This document shows, piece by piece, positions 18,548 to 28,251 of a DNA stretch of 64,000 nucleotides (the stretch's first letter is position 1; every line of letters begins with the position of its first letter). The DNA is from Cellulophaga baltica (lineage in GTDB: Bacteria > Bacteroidota > Bacteroidia > Flavobacteriales > Flavobacteriaceae). The stretch lies in assembly GCF_018861125.1 (NCBI RefSeq), contig NZ_JAHKQN010000004.1:53376-117375 (forward strand). The letters run 5' to 3'. Under the pieces are notes generated by a model that made no database searches, was not told the DNA's origin, and saw nothing but the letters and a program-made list of their open reading frames with translations. The position numbers and the translations under genes are program-made.

Positions 18548-18673
18548 TTGCTGATTAATAATTTGTATTTTGTAGCTCTAATAAGAGTTAAACACGCACT
18601 ACAAAAGTGTTATACATTATTTTTTATAAAAAAACCCTTTTTCCTCTTACTTTACTTGTTTGAAAAAGGTGTG

Positions 18674-18705
18674 CAAAAATACAAAGTTTATATTAAACAC
18701 ACAAA
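18674..18705 (-). promoter_or_regulatory. rpsA promoter, Bacteroidota type
   Basis: On the minus strand a -33 TTTG (18705-18702) is followed after exactly 20 nt by the -7 box TATTTTTG (18681-18674), a full match to the phylum consensus TAnnTTTG. It lies about 127 bp upstream of the rpsA start, leaving a long 5' leader. Confidence 0.6.
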
Positions 18706-18827
18706 CTAATTACCTAACATGAAAGCGGATAACATTAATTAATATTTTAATAGCATTAAATAGACTATTATTTTATACTTTATTTTGTATCTTTCAGTTA
18801 TCATATTAACTATTAAAATATATAAAC

Positions 18828-19208
18828 ATGAGCGTAAAAGCTAAATATCAAGGCGTTTTAGACCTTGGAGAAGAATTAGGTATTAAAAATGGAGATGTAT
18901 CAGAAGATGCTGGCGTTTTGAAAATAAAAGGTGAGGCTGCAACTCCCTACGAAAAAAATTTAATCTGGGATAAGATTAAAGAAATTGGTGGTGAGAGTGC
19001 TTCAGATGTTAAAGCGAACATTTCTGTTACTGATGAATCTGTGTATCATAGGCATACAGTAAAAAGTGGTGAATCTTTAAGTAAAATTGCTAAAGAATAT
19101 TATGGTGATCCAATGAAGTATAAGCAAATTTTTGAAGCTAACACTAACATCTTATCTAATCCAGATGTTATACAGCCAGATCAAGTTTTAGTTATACCAA
19201 ACTTATAA
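18828..19208 (+). CDS. BON-like/LysM domain protein (YgaU type)
   Basis: The 126-residue product has an N-terminal BON-like region (GVLKIKGEAATPYEKNLIWDKI) and a C-terminal LysM domain (YHRHTVKSGESLSKIAKEYY, then NPDVIQPDQVLVIP, about 77-125). LysM binds N-acetylglucosamine polymers such as peptidoglycan. The layout matches the YgaU/Kbp potassium-binding protein of E. coli. There is no signal peptide, as in that family. It ends at a terminator shared with cmk. Confidence 0.87.
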   Translation: MSVKAKYQGVLDLGEELGIKNGDVSEDAGVLKIKGEAATPYEKNLIWDKIKEIGGESASDVKANISVTDESVYHRHTVKSGESLSKIAKEYYGDPMKYKQIFEANTNILSNPDVIQPDQVLVIPNL

Positions 19209-19230
19209 AAAATTGATTTTACAAAACTAA

Positions 19231-19254
19231 AAAGGCACTCATTTGAGTGCCTTT
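19231..19254. terminator. Bidirectional terminator, LysM gene / cmk
   Basis: AAAGGCACTC (19231-19240) pairs perfectly with GAGTGCCTTT (19245-19254) around a 4-nt loop, with A and T tracts on either side. It lies between convergent genes. Confidence 0.85.
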
Positions 19255-19256
19255 TT

Positions 19257-19949
19257 TTATTGCTTTTCCATAACGCGTTTTGCGTAATTTAATATTCGTT
19301 CAAATTGCTCTTCTAAGCCCATATCACTATTATCAAACTCTATAGCATCATCAGCTAATTTTAACGGTGATACTTCACGATGAGAATCTAAATAATCCCT
19401 ATGCTCAACATTTTTAAGTACTTCATCAAAAGTTACATCATCTCCCCTATCTAACAATTCTTTATATCGTCTTGATGCTCTTTTTTCTGCAGAAGCTGTC
19501 ATAAACAATTTTAATGCCGCATTAGGGAAAACAACAGTACCAATATCTCTACCATCCATCACAACACCTTTTTCTTCTCCCATTTTTTGTTGCATTTCAA
19601 CTAGTTTAAAACGCACCTGTTCAATAGCAGCAATTTCACTTACATTACGTGAAACTTCTAAGGTTCTTATTTCTTTTTCAACATTTTCACCATTCAGATA
19701 CATTTCAGCAAAACCTAAAGCATCATTGTATTCAAATTTTAAATTTATTTTTGGTAGCAACTTTACTAATGCTTCAGTTTCGATTGTTTTTTCTTCAATA
19801 AAACCATTTCGCATTGCAAAAAGTGTTACTGCTCGGTACATTGCACCGGTATCTACATATACGTATTCTAAAGCCTTCGCAAGCTGTTTTGCTATCGTGC
19901 TTTTTCCTGTGGATGAATATCCGTCTATTGCTATTGTGATCTTTTGCAT
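19257..19949 (-). CDS. cmk: Cytidylate kinase
   Basis: The 230-residue enzyme phosphorylates CMP and dCMP. The P-loop IAIDGYSSTGKSTIAKQL starts at residue 5, YVDTGAMYRAVTL follows at about 31, and VVMDGRDIGTVVFPNA near 130 and RASRRYKEL near 155 are the conserved nucleotide-binding and lid regions. The length is standard. It lies downstream of lon on the same strand, separated by a terminator. Confidence 0.96.
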   Translation of the reverse strand: MQKITIAIDGYSSTGKSTIAKQLAKALEYVYVDTGAMYRAVTLFAMRNGFIEEKTIETEALVKLLPKINLKFEYNDALGFAEMYLNGENVEKEIRTLEVSRNVSEIAAIEQVRFKLVEMQQKMGEEKGVVMDGRDIGTVVFPNAALKLFMTASAEKRASRRYKELLDRGDDVTFDEVLKNVEHRDYLDSHREVSPLKLADDAIEFDNSDMGLEEQFERILNYAKRVMEKQ

Positions 19950-20011
19950 ACTATAAATTTAAAAAGAAATTATAAAAGTATACTACTTGGTATACTTAAT
20001 GTTCACATAAA

Positions 20012-20046
20012 AAAAGGGTAATTATTTAACTTATAATTACCCTTTT
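20012..20046 (-). terminator. lon terminator
   Basis: AAAAGGGTAATTAT (20012-20025) and ATAATTACCCTTTT (20033-20046) form a perfect 14-bp stem with a 7-nt loop, followed on the minus strand by a T run. It lies 21 bp after the lon stop codon. Confidence 0.82.
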
Positions 20047-20066
20047 CTATTAAAATTTATTATTAA

Positions 20067-22520
20067 TTATAAGCTCTTCGCATTTTTTACATCTTGGTTT
20101 GTAATTGCTAATGCTATAACCTCATGCATTTCATTTACATAATGAAATGTTAGTCCTTTTAAATAATCTTCTTTTATTTCAAGAATATCTCTTTTGTTTT
20201 CTTCACAAAGAATAAGCTCTTTAATTTTTGCACGTTTAGCAGCTAAAATCTTTTCTTTAATTCCACCAACAGGTAATACTTTACCTCTTAATGTAATTTC
20301 ACCTGTCATCGCTATATTTTTCTTCACTTTCTTTTGTGTGTATAATGACACTAATGAAGTTAACATAGTTATACCTGCACTTGGCCCATCTTTAGGTGTA
20401 GCACCTTCTGGTACGTGAATATGCACATTGTATTTTGAAAATATTTCAGAATCAATTTTAAAAAGTTCTGCATTAGACTTTATATATTCCATAGCAATGG
20501 TTGCAGACTCTTTCATCACCTTACCTAAATTACCAGTAATAGAAAGTGTTCCTTTACCTTTTGATAAGATAGACTCTATAAATAAGATATCACCACCAAC
20601 GCTTGTCCAAGCTAAACCTGTAACAACACCTGCAACATCATTATTTTCATACTTATCACGCTCCATACGAGCAGGGCCTAAAATCTCAACAACATCATCA
20701 GAAGTTAATTTTTCATTATGTTCCAACTCCATAGCAATATTTTTAGCTGTATTACGAACAACTTTTGCTACTTGTTTTTCTAAACCACGAACACCAGATT
20801 CTCTTGTATAACCCTCAACAATTTTTTCTAATTGCGGTTTCCCAACTTTTAAATCTTTTGTTGATAAACCGTGTTCTTTTAATTGCTTAGGTAATAAATG
20901 TCTTTTTGCAATCTCAACCTTTTCTTCAATAGTGTAACCACTTACCGGAATCATTTCCATACGGTCACGCAATGCTGGTTGAATATTACCAATATTGTTA
21001 GCTGTTGCCACAAACATAACTTTTGACAGGTCATAACCCATTTCTAAGAAATTATCATGAAACTCACTATTCTGCTCCGGGTCTAATACTTCAAGCATTG
21101 CTGAAGAAGGATCACCTTGATGACTATTTGATAATTTATCAATCTCATCTAAAATAAAAACCGGATTTGATTTTCCTGCTTTTTTAAGACTTTGAATAAT
21201 TCTACCTGGCATAGCACCTATATAGGTTTTTCTATGACCGCGAATTTCAGCTTCATCACGTAAACCACCTAATGACATACGCACGTATTCTCTACCCAAA
21301 GCTTCTGCAATAGACTTACCTAATGATGTTTTACCAACTCCCGGGGGACCGTAAAAACAAAGTATTGGCGACCTCATATCGTTACGCAATTTTAAAACTG
21401 CTAGATATTCAATAATTCTACGTTTTACATCTTCTAAACCATAGTGGTCTCTATCTAATATTTTTTGTGCTCTTGCTAAATCAAATTTGTCTTTAGAAAA
21501 CTCGCTCCATGGCAATTCTAAAAATAAATCTAAATAATTTCTTTGAATACTATATTCTGCAACTTGCGGATTCATGCGTTGCATTTTAGCTAACTCTTTT
21601 GTAAAGTGGTCACCTACTTTTTTAGACCATTTTTTCTTTTTGGCCTTTTTACGCATTACCTCTATTTCTTCTTCATACGAAACACCACCACCCAATTCTT
21701 CTTGAATAGTTTTCATTTGCTGATGCAAAAAATATTCTTTTTGTTGCTGATCTAGATCTGTTCGAACCTTAGACTGAATATCATTTTTCAGTTCTAATTT
21801 CTGAAGTTCAACATTCATATACTTTAACATTGCTAAAGCACGCTCTTGTAAATTCGGAATTTCTAATAACTCTTGTTTTGTTTCAACATCTACACTTAAG
21901 TTAGATGAAACAAAATTTATTAAAAATGAATTGCTCTGAATGTTTTTTATAGCAAATGAAGCATCGCTAGGTATGTTTGGGTTGTCTTTAATAATTTTTA
22001 AAGCCAACTCTTTAACTGAGTCAATAATTGCCTCAAATTCAGGATTCATAGGTTCTGGTCTCACTTCTGATGATTCACGAACAGTAGCAGTCATATAAGG
22101 TTTCTCCGTAAGCACCTCCGCCACTTCAAAACGTTTTTTACCTTGTATAATTACCGTCGTATTACCATCAGGCATTTGTAAAACACGTAAAATTCGTGCT
22201 ACAGTACCCAAAGTATTGATATCATTTATACCTGGGTTCTCAACCTCTGCGTCTTTTTGAGAAACAACCCCAATAACTTTAGTTCCATTATTGGCATCTT
22301 TAATTAATGCTATTGATGAATCTCTACCTGCAGTAATTGGAATAACAACACCAGGAAACAACACTGTATTACGCAATGGTAAAATTGGTAAAGTTTCTGG
22401 TAATTTCTCACTATTCATCTCCTCCTCATCTTCAGGAGTTAATAGTGGTATTAGTTCAGAATCTTCATCAATACCATGTAACGACATATTGTCAAAATTT
22501 GAAAATTTAGAATTTCCCAT
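20067..22520 (-). CDS. lon: ATP-dependent Lon protease
   Basis: The 817-residue protein has the full LonA layout: an N-terminal substrate-binding domain ([19 protein letters not shown] at about 42), a coiled region, the AAA+ module with Walker [14 protein letters not shown] near residue 390 and Walker [12 protein letters not shown], and the peptidase domain with catalytic Ser in PKDGPSAGI and Lys in [14 protein letters not shown]. It degrades damaged and regulatory proteins. The upstream region has a sigma-54-like promoter. Confidence 0.98.
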   Translation of the reverse strand: MGNSKFSNFDNMSLHGIDEDSELIPLLTPEDEEEMNSEKLPETLPILPLRNTVLFPGVVIPITAGRDSSIALIKDANNGTKVIGVVSQKDAEVENPGINDINTLGTVARILRVLQMPDGNTTVIIQGKKRFEVAEVLTEKPYMTATVRESSEVRPEPMNPEFEAIIDSVKELALKIIKDNPNIPSDASFAIKNIQSNSFLINFVSSNLSVDVETKQELLEIPNLQERALAMLKYMNVELQKLELKNDIQSKVRTDLDQQQKEYFLHQQMKTIQEELGGGVSYEEEIEVMRKKAKKKKWSKKVGDHFTKELAKMQRMNPQVAEYSIQRNYLDLFLELPWSEFSKDKFDLARAQKILDRDHYGLEDVKRRIIEYLAVLKLRNDMRSPILCFYGPPGVGKTSLGKSIAEALGREYVRMSLGGLRDEAEIRGHRKTYIGAMPGRIIQSLKKAGKSNPVFILDEIDKLSNSHQGDPSSAMLEVLDPEQNSEFHDNFLEMGYDLSKVMFVATANNIGNIQPALRDRMEMIPVSGYTIEEKVEIAKRHLLPKQLKEHGLSTKDLKVGKPQLEKIVEGYTRESGVRGLEKQVAKVVRNTAKNIAMELEHNEKLTSDDVVEILGPARMERDKYENNDVAGVVTGLAWTSVGGDILFIESILSKGKGTLSITGNLGKVMKESATIAMEYIKSNAELFKIDSEIFSKYNVHIHVPEGATPKDGPSAGITMLTSLVSLYTQKKVKKNIAMTGEITLRGKVLPVGGIKEKILAAKRAKIKELILCEENKRDILEIKEDYLKGLTFHYVNEMHEVIALAITNQDVKNAKSL

Positions 22521-22649
22521 ATATTCATTTCGGTCATTCTGTCACCGTGGCGCAGAAATCTTATTAGTAAATAATTATTAAACAACTTTAATAAAGCCTG
22601 TAAACATTAGGCTCACAAGTATTAAACTGTTTTTTCTCTTTAATATTGG

Positions 22650-22665
22650 GCAATTCTTATGCCAA
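22650..22665 (-). promoter_or_regulatory. Sigma-54-like promoter upstream of lon
   Basis: The minus strand reads TTGGCATAAGAATTGC (22665-22650). The GG of the -24 element and the GC of the -12 element are spaced as in the RpoN consensus TGGCAC-N5-TTGC. It lies about 130 bp upstream of the lon start. Only a sequence match supports it. Confidence 0.5.
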
Positions 22666-22738
22666 CAAAGAAAAAGTTTTTTAAAAAAAGTGTAACATTA
22701 CATTAAATACGCCATCATTACTACAAAACAACCACTTT

Positions 22739-23293
22739 TTGAGCCACAAAAAAGACCATATTGATGTTTTATTACAATTGTGTTTAGCAGGAAAACAAAG
22801 CGCACAACTCGAAGTTTATAATCGGTATTATAAGGCCATGTACAATACTGCCTTTAGGATTATTAAAGATAATGCAATCGCAGAAGATATTATGCAAGAA
22901 TCGTTTTTAAGTGCTTTTACAAAATTAGAAAGCTTTAAAGCTGAAGTTGCTTTTGGCGCTTGGCTAAAACGCATAGTAATAAACAACAGTATTTACCAGT
23001 ACCGAAAGCAACAGAAAAATAATGAAGTTGTTTTAGATGATGTAATTTATAAGGTCGAAGACAATGACGGTATTGCTACTGATTATGTGTTTACAGAACA
23101 AAAGGCTCAAAAAGTGATGGAAACCATGAAACAGTTAAAAAACAATTACAGAATTTCTTTGACCTTACATTTAATAGAAGGATATGATTATGAGGAAATA
23201 AGCGCAATAATGAATATTAGTTATGCAAGTTGTAGAACTACCATTTCAAGGGCAAAAGACAGTCTGCGTAAAAAAATGATGGTAAATGGATAA
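22739..23293 (+). CDS. RNA polymerase sigma factor, ECF family
   Basis: The 184-residue product has sigma region 2 (YNTAFRIIKDNAIAEDIMQESFLSAF, about 37-62, then FGAWLKRIVINNSIYQYRK) and region 4 (YRISLTLHLIEGYDYEEISAIMNISYASCRTTISRAK, about 137-173). The start must be TTG 22739 (SHKKDHIDVLLQL), since no suitable ATG exists. It overlaps the next gene by 8 bp. With the two following genes it forms a sigma factor / membrane partner / DUF4097 operon that is common in flavobacteria. Confidence 0.9.
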   Translation: MSHKKDHIDVLLQLCLAGKQSAQLEVYNRYYKAMYNTAFRIIKDNAIAEDIMQESFLSAFTKLESFKAEVAFGAWLKRIVINNSIYQYRKQQKNNEVVLDDVIYKVEDNDGIATDYVFTEQKAQKVMETMKQLKNNYRISLTLHLIEGYDYEEISAIMNISYASCRTTISRAKDSLRKKMMVNG

Positions 23294-23840
23294 AAAGAAA
23301 GATATAATAGACGAATTATTTGATCACCTAAATGGAAGTTTCGATTATGAAACTCCAAGTGAAGGTCACCAACAACGATTTTTAGATAAACTCAACGGTG
23401 TTAAAGCTATAGAACCTACAATTAAAAAAAGTAATACTTACAAATATTTAGCTTTTGCCGCATGTTTTGTAATGCTTCTTAGTTTAGGGTATACCTACAT
23501 AAACACCTCAACTACAATTGAACAACAAGTGGTAGAAATATCACCAGAAATATCAAATACTGAATTCTATTTTGTAAATATTATTGAACAAGAAGTAGCA
23601 AAATTAAAAAGTGAAAATTCACCTGCTACCAAAAAAATTATAGCAGATACGATGCTTCAGTTAAAAAAATTAGAAACTAATTATAAAGGCTTAGAGAACG
23701 ATTTAATTAACGGCGGGAATAGTAAATTAATACTGAGCGCCATGATTATAAATTTTCAAACAAGAATAGACTTGTTAGAAGATGTCTTAAAACAAGTTGA
23801 AGAAATTAAAAATATAGATCATGAAAATACAATTATATAA
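23286..23840 (+). CDS. Membrane protein, probable anti-sigma factor
   Basis: The 184-residue product has a cytoplasmic N-terminal part (DELFDHLNGSFDYETPSEGHQQRFLDKL), one membrane helix (YLAFAACFVMLLSLGYTYI, about 49-67) and a helical periplasmic C-terminal half (about 95-175). The single-pass layout and the 8-bp overlap with the sigma gene upstream suggest an anti-sigma factor, although no zinc-binding HxxxCxxC motif is present. It also overlaps the next gene by 20 bp, so all three are translationally coupled. Confidence 0.7.
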   Translation: MDKKKDIIDELFDHLNGSFDYETPSEGHQQRFLDKLNGVKAIEPTIKKSNTYKYLAFAACFVMLLSLGYTYINTSTTIEQQVVEISPEISNTEFYFVNIIEQEVAKLKSENSPATKKIIADTMLQLKKLETNYKGLENDLINGGNSKLILSAMIINFQTRIDLLEDVLKQVEEIKNIDHENTII

Positions 23841-24909
23841 AATAAGCTTAATTATACTACTCTTTGCTCCTATTTATCTTTTAGCAAATGACAACTTTAA
23901 AGGCAAACACACAAAAGAAAAAACCATAAAAAAGGAATTTTCGGTTAATTCTGACGCTTTATTAAAAGTAACCAACAGTTACGGAAACTTAAATATTACT
24001 TCATGGAATGAAAATCGTGTTGTTATTGAAGTACATATAAAAGTAAATGGAAATAACGAAGAAAAAGTTAACAACAAACTTGATGAAATAAACATTGATT
24101 TTGAAGCTACAAATAGTGTGGTTGCTGCTAAAACAATCTTTAATGAAAACAAAAGTGGCTGGAACTGGGGCTGGGGAAGCACCAGTAATGTAAATATGCA
24201 GATTGATTACAGTATTAAAATACCAGTAAAAAATAACATTCAATTACATAATGACTACGGAAATATTATTTTAGATAGAATTGACGGACATGCTAAAATA
24301 TCGTGTGATTATGGTAGGTTAGAAATTGGTGAATTACGCGGTAGGAACAATCAATTATCATTTGATTACACCTCTAAATCTACAATTGGATATATAAATA
24401 GTGGAAAAATAACTGCAGATTATTCTGGTTTCACTATTGAAAAAGCAGGAGATTTAGATATTAATTCCGATTATACCAACGGAAGCATCATAAGTATGAA
24501 AAACCTAACTTACAATAATAACTATGGAAAAATTGAAGTTGGGACTGCCACAAATATTGAGGGTAATGGTGATTACAATCATATAAAATTAGGAACCGTA
24601 CATGGTAATGTAAGTATAACATCAGATTATGGTGGCATTCAAATAACTACAATGGCTAAAGATGCTGGTGACATAAAAATTAGATCAGATTATACCGGCA
24701 TTAAAATTGGTTACCACCCTAATTACAATTTCAATTTTGAAATAAGTACTGAGTACGCAGGTGTTAATGGAAAAGATAACTTTGAAATTAATGTAAGTAG
24801 AGAAGATTCTAGCGAAAAATATTATAGTGGATACTATGGAAGCTCCGCTTCAAAAAAGCTTATCAATATTACTAGCGATTACGGAAGTATTTCATTTACT
24901 AAAAATTAG
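23821..24909 (+). CDS. DUF4097-type repeat protein, secreted
   Basis: The 362-residue product has a signal peptide ending near YLLAND. It then shows a regular beta-solenoid pattern in which short strands recur with conserved DYG or DYT turns (HNDYGNIIL, SCDYGRLEI, SFDYTSKST, TSDYGGIQI, RSDYTGIKI, TSDYGSISF). This pattern is typical of DUF4097/DUF4098 adhesin-like proteins. It is the last gene of the sigma operon and may be the envelope component that the operon monitors or controls, which is an inference from linkage. Confidence 0.8.
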   Translation: MKIQLYKISLIILLFAPIYLLANDNFKGKHTKEKTIKKEFSVNSDALLKVTNSYGNLNITSWNENRVVIEVHIKVNGNNEEKVNNKLDEINIDFEATNSVVAAKTIFNENKSGWNWGWGSTSNVNMQIDYSIKIPVKNNIQLHNDYGNIILDRIDGHAKISCDYGRLEIGELRGRNNQLSFDYTSKSTIGYINSGKITADYSGFTIEKAGDLDINSDYTNGSIISMKNLTYNNNYGKIEVGTATNIEGNGDYNHIKLGTVHGNVSITSDYGGIQITTMAKDAGDIKIRSDYTGIKIGYHPNYNFNFEISTEYAGVNGKDNFEINVSREDSSEKYYSGYYGSSASKKLINITSDYGSISFTKN

Positions 24910-24941
24910 TAATAACATCAATAAAAAATCGAATAGTCATC

Positions 24942-24965
24942 AAGGCCTCTTGATTAAGAGGCCTT
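24942..24965. terminator. Bidirectional terminator
   Basis: AAGGCCTCTT (24942-24951) pairs with AAGAGGCCTT (24956-24965) around a GATT loop, followed by TTATTTTG. It lies between the DUF4097 gene and the convergent spermidine synthase gene, whose stop codon is directly adjacent. Confidence 0.83.
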
Positions 24966-26492
24966 TTATTTTGTACTTGCTTGCAAATCAGTTTTCCATT
25001 TATTCCAATCATCAATGAAATAATTTAAAATAATAGGACTATCAAGTGTATTCACTTTTGTTTTCTTAATTGCAATATCTTTTGGAAACTCAAAAGCCAT
25101 TTGAAATTGAGAATCAGTCAAAAACTTTAAATCTTTTGGTAAAGGTGATTTTACCCTCCCCTCTTCTATTTCAACATCACTAGCTATTACAAAACCCCAA
25201 TCACCAAATGATGGGATATAAGAATGATATGGCTTTACATACTTAAAAATTGGTGATAAAGTATTATTTATACAACTAAAAACAGAATTTGAAAAATATA
25301 TTTCTCCAGACTGAGTAACGAATAATCCATTTTTATTAAGTCGTTGTTTCGCTAAAAGAAAAAATTGTTTACTATACAATCTTGCCAAAGCCTCGTTTGT
25401 TGGGTCTGGCAAATCTGCAATTATGATATCATATCCTTTTGATTCATTATGCAAAAAAGTGAAAGCATCTGCCGCAATAAGGTTAACCCGTTTATTTTTA
25501 GCTGCACCTTCATTTATCTTCATAAAATATGGATCTTTTTTAGCCAAATAAAACATAGTACTATCAATATCAACAACATCTATATTTGTAATTGTTGGAT
25601 GTTTCAAAACCTCTCTACTAGCTAAATTTTCACCACCTCCCAAAATCAATATTGATTTTGGGTTTTCATGCAAAGAAATTGGAATGTGAACTAGAGGCTC
25701 ATGATACCTATATTCATCAGAGGATGAAAATTGAATTACTCTATTTAAATACAACCTTACATCTTCTTTCTTTTTTGTAACAACAATTTTTTGATAAGGT
25801 GTTTGTTCATTTAAAACAATTGGATTTTTATAAATAGCTTGATCCCAAATTTTCAAAAATCGTCCTCCAAAAACAACCAATAAAATAAGTATTGCCATAG
25901 AAGTTAAACCAAAAAACATTGTTTTTTTTGATTTTTCTAATAGAAAATGATTCAAAATTAAACCTAAAAAAATATTAATTATTCCAAAAATTAAAGAAGA
26001 ATAATACAACCCTACAAAAGGCAATAAAATAAAAGGGAATAACAATGTGGCAATTAAACCACCTATATAATCTAATGATAAAACATTAGATAAATTATTT
26101 TTAAAATCAACTTCATTTGACACAAAAGTTAATAATGGAACCTCCATTCCTGTCAAAAGGCCTATTAATAATATAATAACCAAACATATAATTTGTAACG
26201 CAAGAGCGTTTACTGATACAAAAGAAAAAAAAAGTAACGGAACTGATATGCCGCCAATTAACCCTAATAAAAATTCTACGTGCACAAAAAACTTTAAGGG
26301 CATTTCCCTTAAATATTTAGATAAAAATGCTCCAATACCCATTGAAAACAAGTAAACACCTATAATAACAGAGAACTGCCTAACACCATCACCTAAAAAA
26401 TATGTAGCTGTAGTACTTACCAAAAGTTCATATATAATAGAACAAAGTCCAGCAATAAAAACAGCAAACGAAATAAGTATTCCTTTTCTCAT
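24966..26492 (-). CDS. Membrane-fused polyamine aminopropyltransferase (spermidine synthase family)
   Basis: The 508-residue protein has an N-terminal membrane domain of about seven helices (residues 5-215, starting GILISFAVFIAGLCSIIYELL) fused to a spermidine-synthase domain (about 230-480). The AdoMet-type binding motif is ILILGGGENLASREVL, followed by IDVVDIDSTMF, and the catalytic aspartate region is IIADLPDPTNEALARLYS. It should transfer an aminopropyl group from decarboxylated AdoMet to an amine. It is divergent from a YgiB-like lipoprotein gene with 51 bp between starts. AdoMet decarboxylase, which makes its co-substrate, is encoded 1.8 kb away. Confidence 0.9.
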   Translation of the reverse strand: MRKGILISFAVFIAGLCSIIYELLVSTTATYFLGDGVRQFSVIIGVYLFSMGIGAFLSKYLREMPLKFFVHVEFLLGLIGGISVPLLFFSFVSVNALALQIICLVIILLIGLLTGMEVPLLTFVSNEVDFKNNLSNVLSLDYIGGLIATLLFPFILLPFVGLYYSSLIFGIINIFLGLILNHFLLEKSKKTMFFGLTSMAILILLVVFGGRFLKIWDQAIYKNPIVLNEQTPYQKIVVTKKKEDVRLYLNRVIQFSSSDEYRYHEPLVHIPISLHENPKSILILGGGENLASREVLKHPTITNIDVVDIDSTMFYLAKKDPYFMKINEGAAKNKRVNLIAADAFTFLHNESKGYDIIIADLPDPTNEALARLYSKQFFLLAKQRLNKNGLFVTQSGEIYFSNSVFSCINNTLSPIFKYVKPYHSYIPSFGDWGFVIASDVEIEEGRVKSPLPKDLKFLTDSQFQMAFEFPKDIAIKKTKVNTLDSPIILNYFIDDWNKWKTDLQASTK

Positions 26493-26543
26493 AAAATTTT
26501 GTTAAGTTTGATTATCGTTACACTAAAGAAAACAATTCCAAAG

Positions 26544-27110
26544 ATGAATAAAAAAATGATGACTGGATTAGCATTTTCAAGAAAATTAATGTTAACCACC
26601 GCTTTAAGTAGTTCTGTTTTATTAACCAGTTGTGGCGATAATGACGGAAGTCCTAAAATTAAAGATTCTGAAGAAAAAACAATTTACGAAGCTACAAAGG
26701 GCACTGTTACAGAAGTTGAAGAAATTGAACCTGGTGATGATTATAAAATTATTGATGAAAGCATTATTGACAAAAGAGAAAACTCTATTGCTATTGTACA
26801 TGGCTTAGATGGACAGATAGATACCTTATCATTAGCTAAAATTGATAATAATTCAAATGAAACTAGTTATCGAAATAGATCTGGTTTAAGAACAATTTTG
26901 CATTATTCATTAGCTTCATCTTATTTTAATAGAAACTTATCAAACGTTGCACCAAATTCTAGTTATTATAAAGATGCTACTGCTTACAATAAATCTACTG
27001 ATTTAAAAAACGATTTAAAAAGTTCCGCTACTACTAGAAAAATTAGAGTACCAGGAGCATCATCAAAAGGATACGGAAGTGGAAAATCGTTTAGATCATT
27101 TGGAGGATAA
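26544..27110 (+). CDS. YgiB/DUF1190-like lipoprotein ending in Gly-Gly
   Basis: The product is 188 residues from ATG 26544; the longer frame from TTG 26499 would mask the signal peptide. The lipoprotein signal ends SVLLTSCGDND, so the mature protein is envelope-anchored. The middle is acidic. The C-terminal 30 residues are rich in Gly, Ser, Lys and Arg and end SGKSFRSFGG. This organisation resembles the YgiB/YjfM proteins found next to glutathionylspermidine-synthase-like genes in enterobacteria; the similarity is by pattern, not by alignment. It overlaps the ATP-grasp gene by 32 bp, so the two are coupled. Confidence 0.68.
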   Translation: MNKKMMTGLAFSRKLMLTTALSSSVLLTSCGDNDGSPKIKDSEEKTIYEATKGTVTEVEEIEPGDDYKIIDESIIDKRENSIAIVHGLDGQIDTLSLAKIDNNSNETSYRNRSGLRTILHYSLASSYFNRNLSNVAPNSSYYKDATAYNKSTDLKNDLKSSATTRKIRVPGASSKGYGSGKSFRSFGG

Positions 27111-28251
27111 TCGTTTTAAAGAAATAAAGCGATTAAAAAAAAAACATGTTTCACACCACTTACTTTGGTATTTAAAACAAGATTATTTTACTGAAGAATT
27201 ACTCGGTCTCCATAATTTTGAAATTGAAAATTTTAAAAAACTAAGTGTAGCCGCTTTTAAATTATTCCAAAAAGCTACCGAAAAAATAATTAATGAGGAT
27301 AAATTAGGAGATATAGGTATACCTTATTTTTTCCACGACTGTATCCGTCACACTTGGAAAAACAGAGATAAACACCCATTCTTATATGGAAGATTTGATA
27401 TCAACGGTGGTATTAAACAAAGAGAAACCAGTGTTATAGAATTTAATGCTGATACCTGTAGTACTCTACCTGAAACTATTCATTGGCAATCATTACAAAA
27501 TAAAGAATTAAAAGGTAATAACCATAGTCAATTCAACAACTTAGCAACTGACATTGGGAATATATTAGAAAACTTAAAAAGCACCATAAATCACTCCAAT
27601 CCTTTTATTTTAGGATCTTCTTTTGGTTATGAGGAAGATGTTTTAAATGTAAATTCTATATTAGATATCGCGCATGAAAAAGGGTACAAATCATTTTATG
27701 TAAACCTAGAAAATGTAGTTTTCTCAGAAGAAAATGGAATTCTTTATGAGATAAATGGTGAATATCAAATAGTAGATGTATGGTTTAAAATGATTCCGTG
27801 GGATTGGATGTTTAATGAAGAGCCAAAACTTGCTAAAGAATTGTCAACCATAATTTGTAAAAATCTTTGTAAAGTTCTAAACCCACCCTATAGTGCTATT
27901 TGGCAAAACAAAAAATTTATGGCTTATATAACTGAGCACTTCCCAAATGATAAAATTTCTCAAACATTACTAAGCACACCTTATTACAATGATTTTGTTA
28001 CCAAACCTGTTTATGGGAGGTTAGGTGAAAACATTTCAATAAATGGTATAATAAATTCAAAATCTAAAGGAGACTTTGCAGAACAAGAAGTTGTATACCA
28101 AAAATACTACCCTTTAGAAAAGGATATGGAAAATTATTATTATCAAACTGGATTATTTTTTACTGATAAACCATCAGCTTTAAATTTACGTGCTGAAGAA
28201 AATCCAATTATATCAGACGATTGCACATTTATTTCTCATTATATTATTTAG
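27079..28251 (+). CDS. Glutathionylspermidine synthase-type ATP-grasp ligase
   Basis: The 390-residue product matches the C-terminal synthetase domain of glutathionylspermidine synthase: FLYGRFDING and VIEFNADTCSTLPE near residues 105-140, KPVYGRLGENISI near 315, and the end pattern RAEENPIISDDCTFISHYI. The amidase domain of bifunctional GspS is absent, as in E. coli YjfC and YgiC. The enzyme should join a carboxyl group to an amine using ATP; the substrates are unknown. The start is GTG 27079 or TTG 27100, both inside the preceding gene. It overlaps the convergent AdoMet decarboxylase gene by 8 bp. Confidence 0.87.
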   Translation: MENRLDHLEDNRFKEIKRLKKKHVSHHLLWYLKQDYFTEELLGLHNFEIENFKKLSVAAFKLFQKATEKIINEDKLGDIGIPYFFHDCIRHTWKNRDKHPFLYGRFDINGGIKQRETSVIEFNADTCSTLPETIHWQSLQNKELKGNNHSQFNNLATDIGNILENLKSTINHSNPFILGSSFGYEEDVLNVNSILDIAHEKGYKSFYVNLENVVFSEENGILYEINGEYQIVDVWFKMIPWDWMFNEEPKLAKELSTIICKNLCKVLNPPYSAIWQNKKFMAYITEHFPNDKISQTLLSTPYYNDFVTKPVYGRLGENISINGIINSKSKGDFAEQEVVYQKYYPLEKDMENYYYQTGLFFTDKPSALNLRAEENPIISDDCTFISHYII

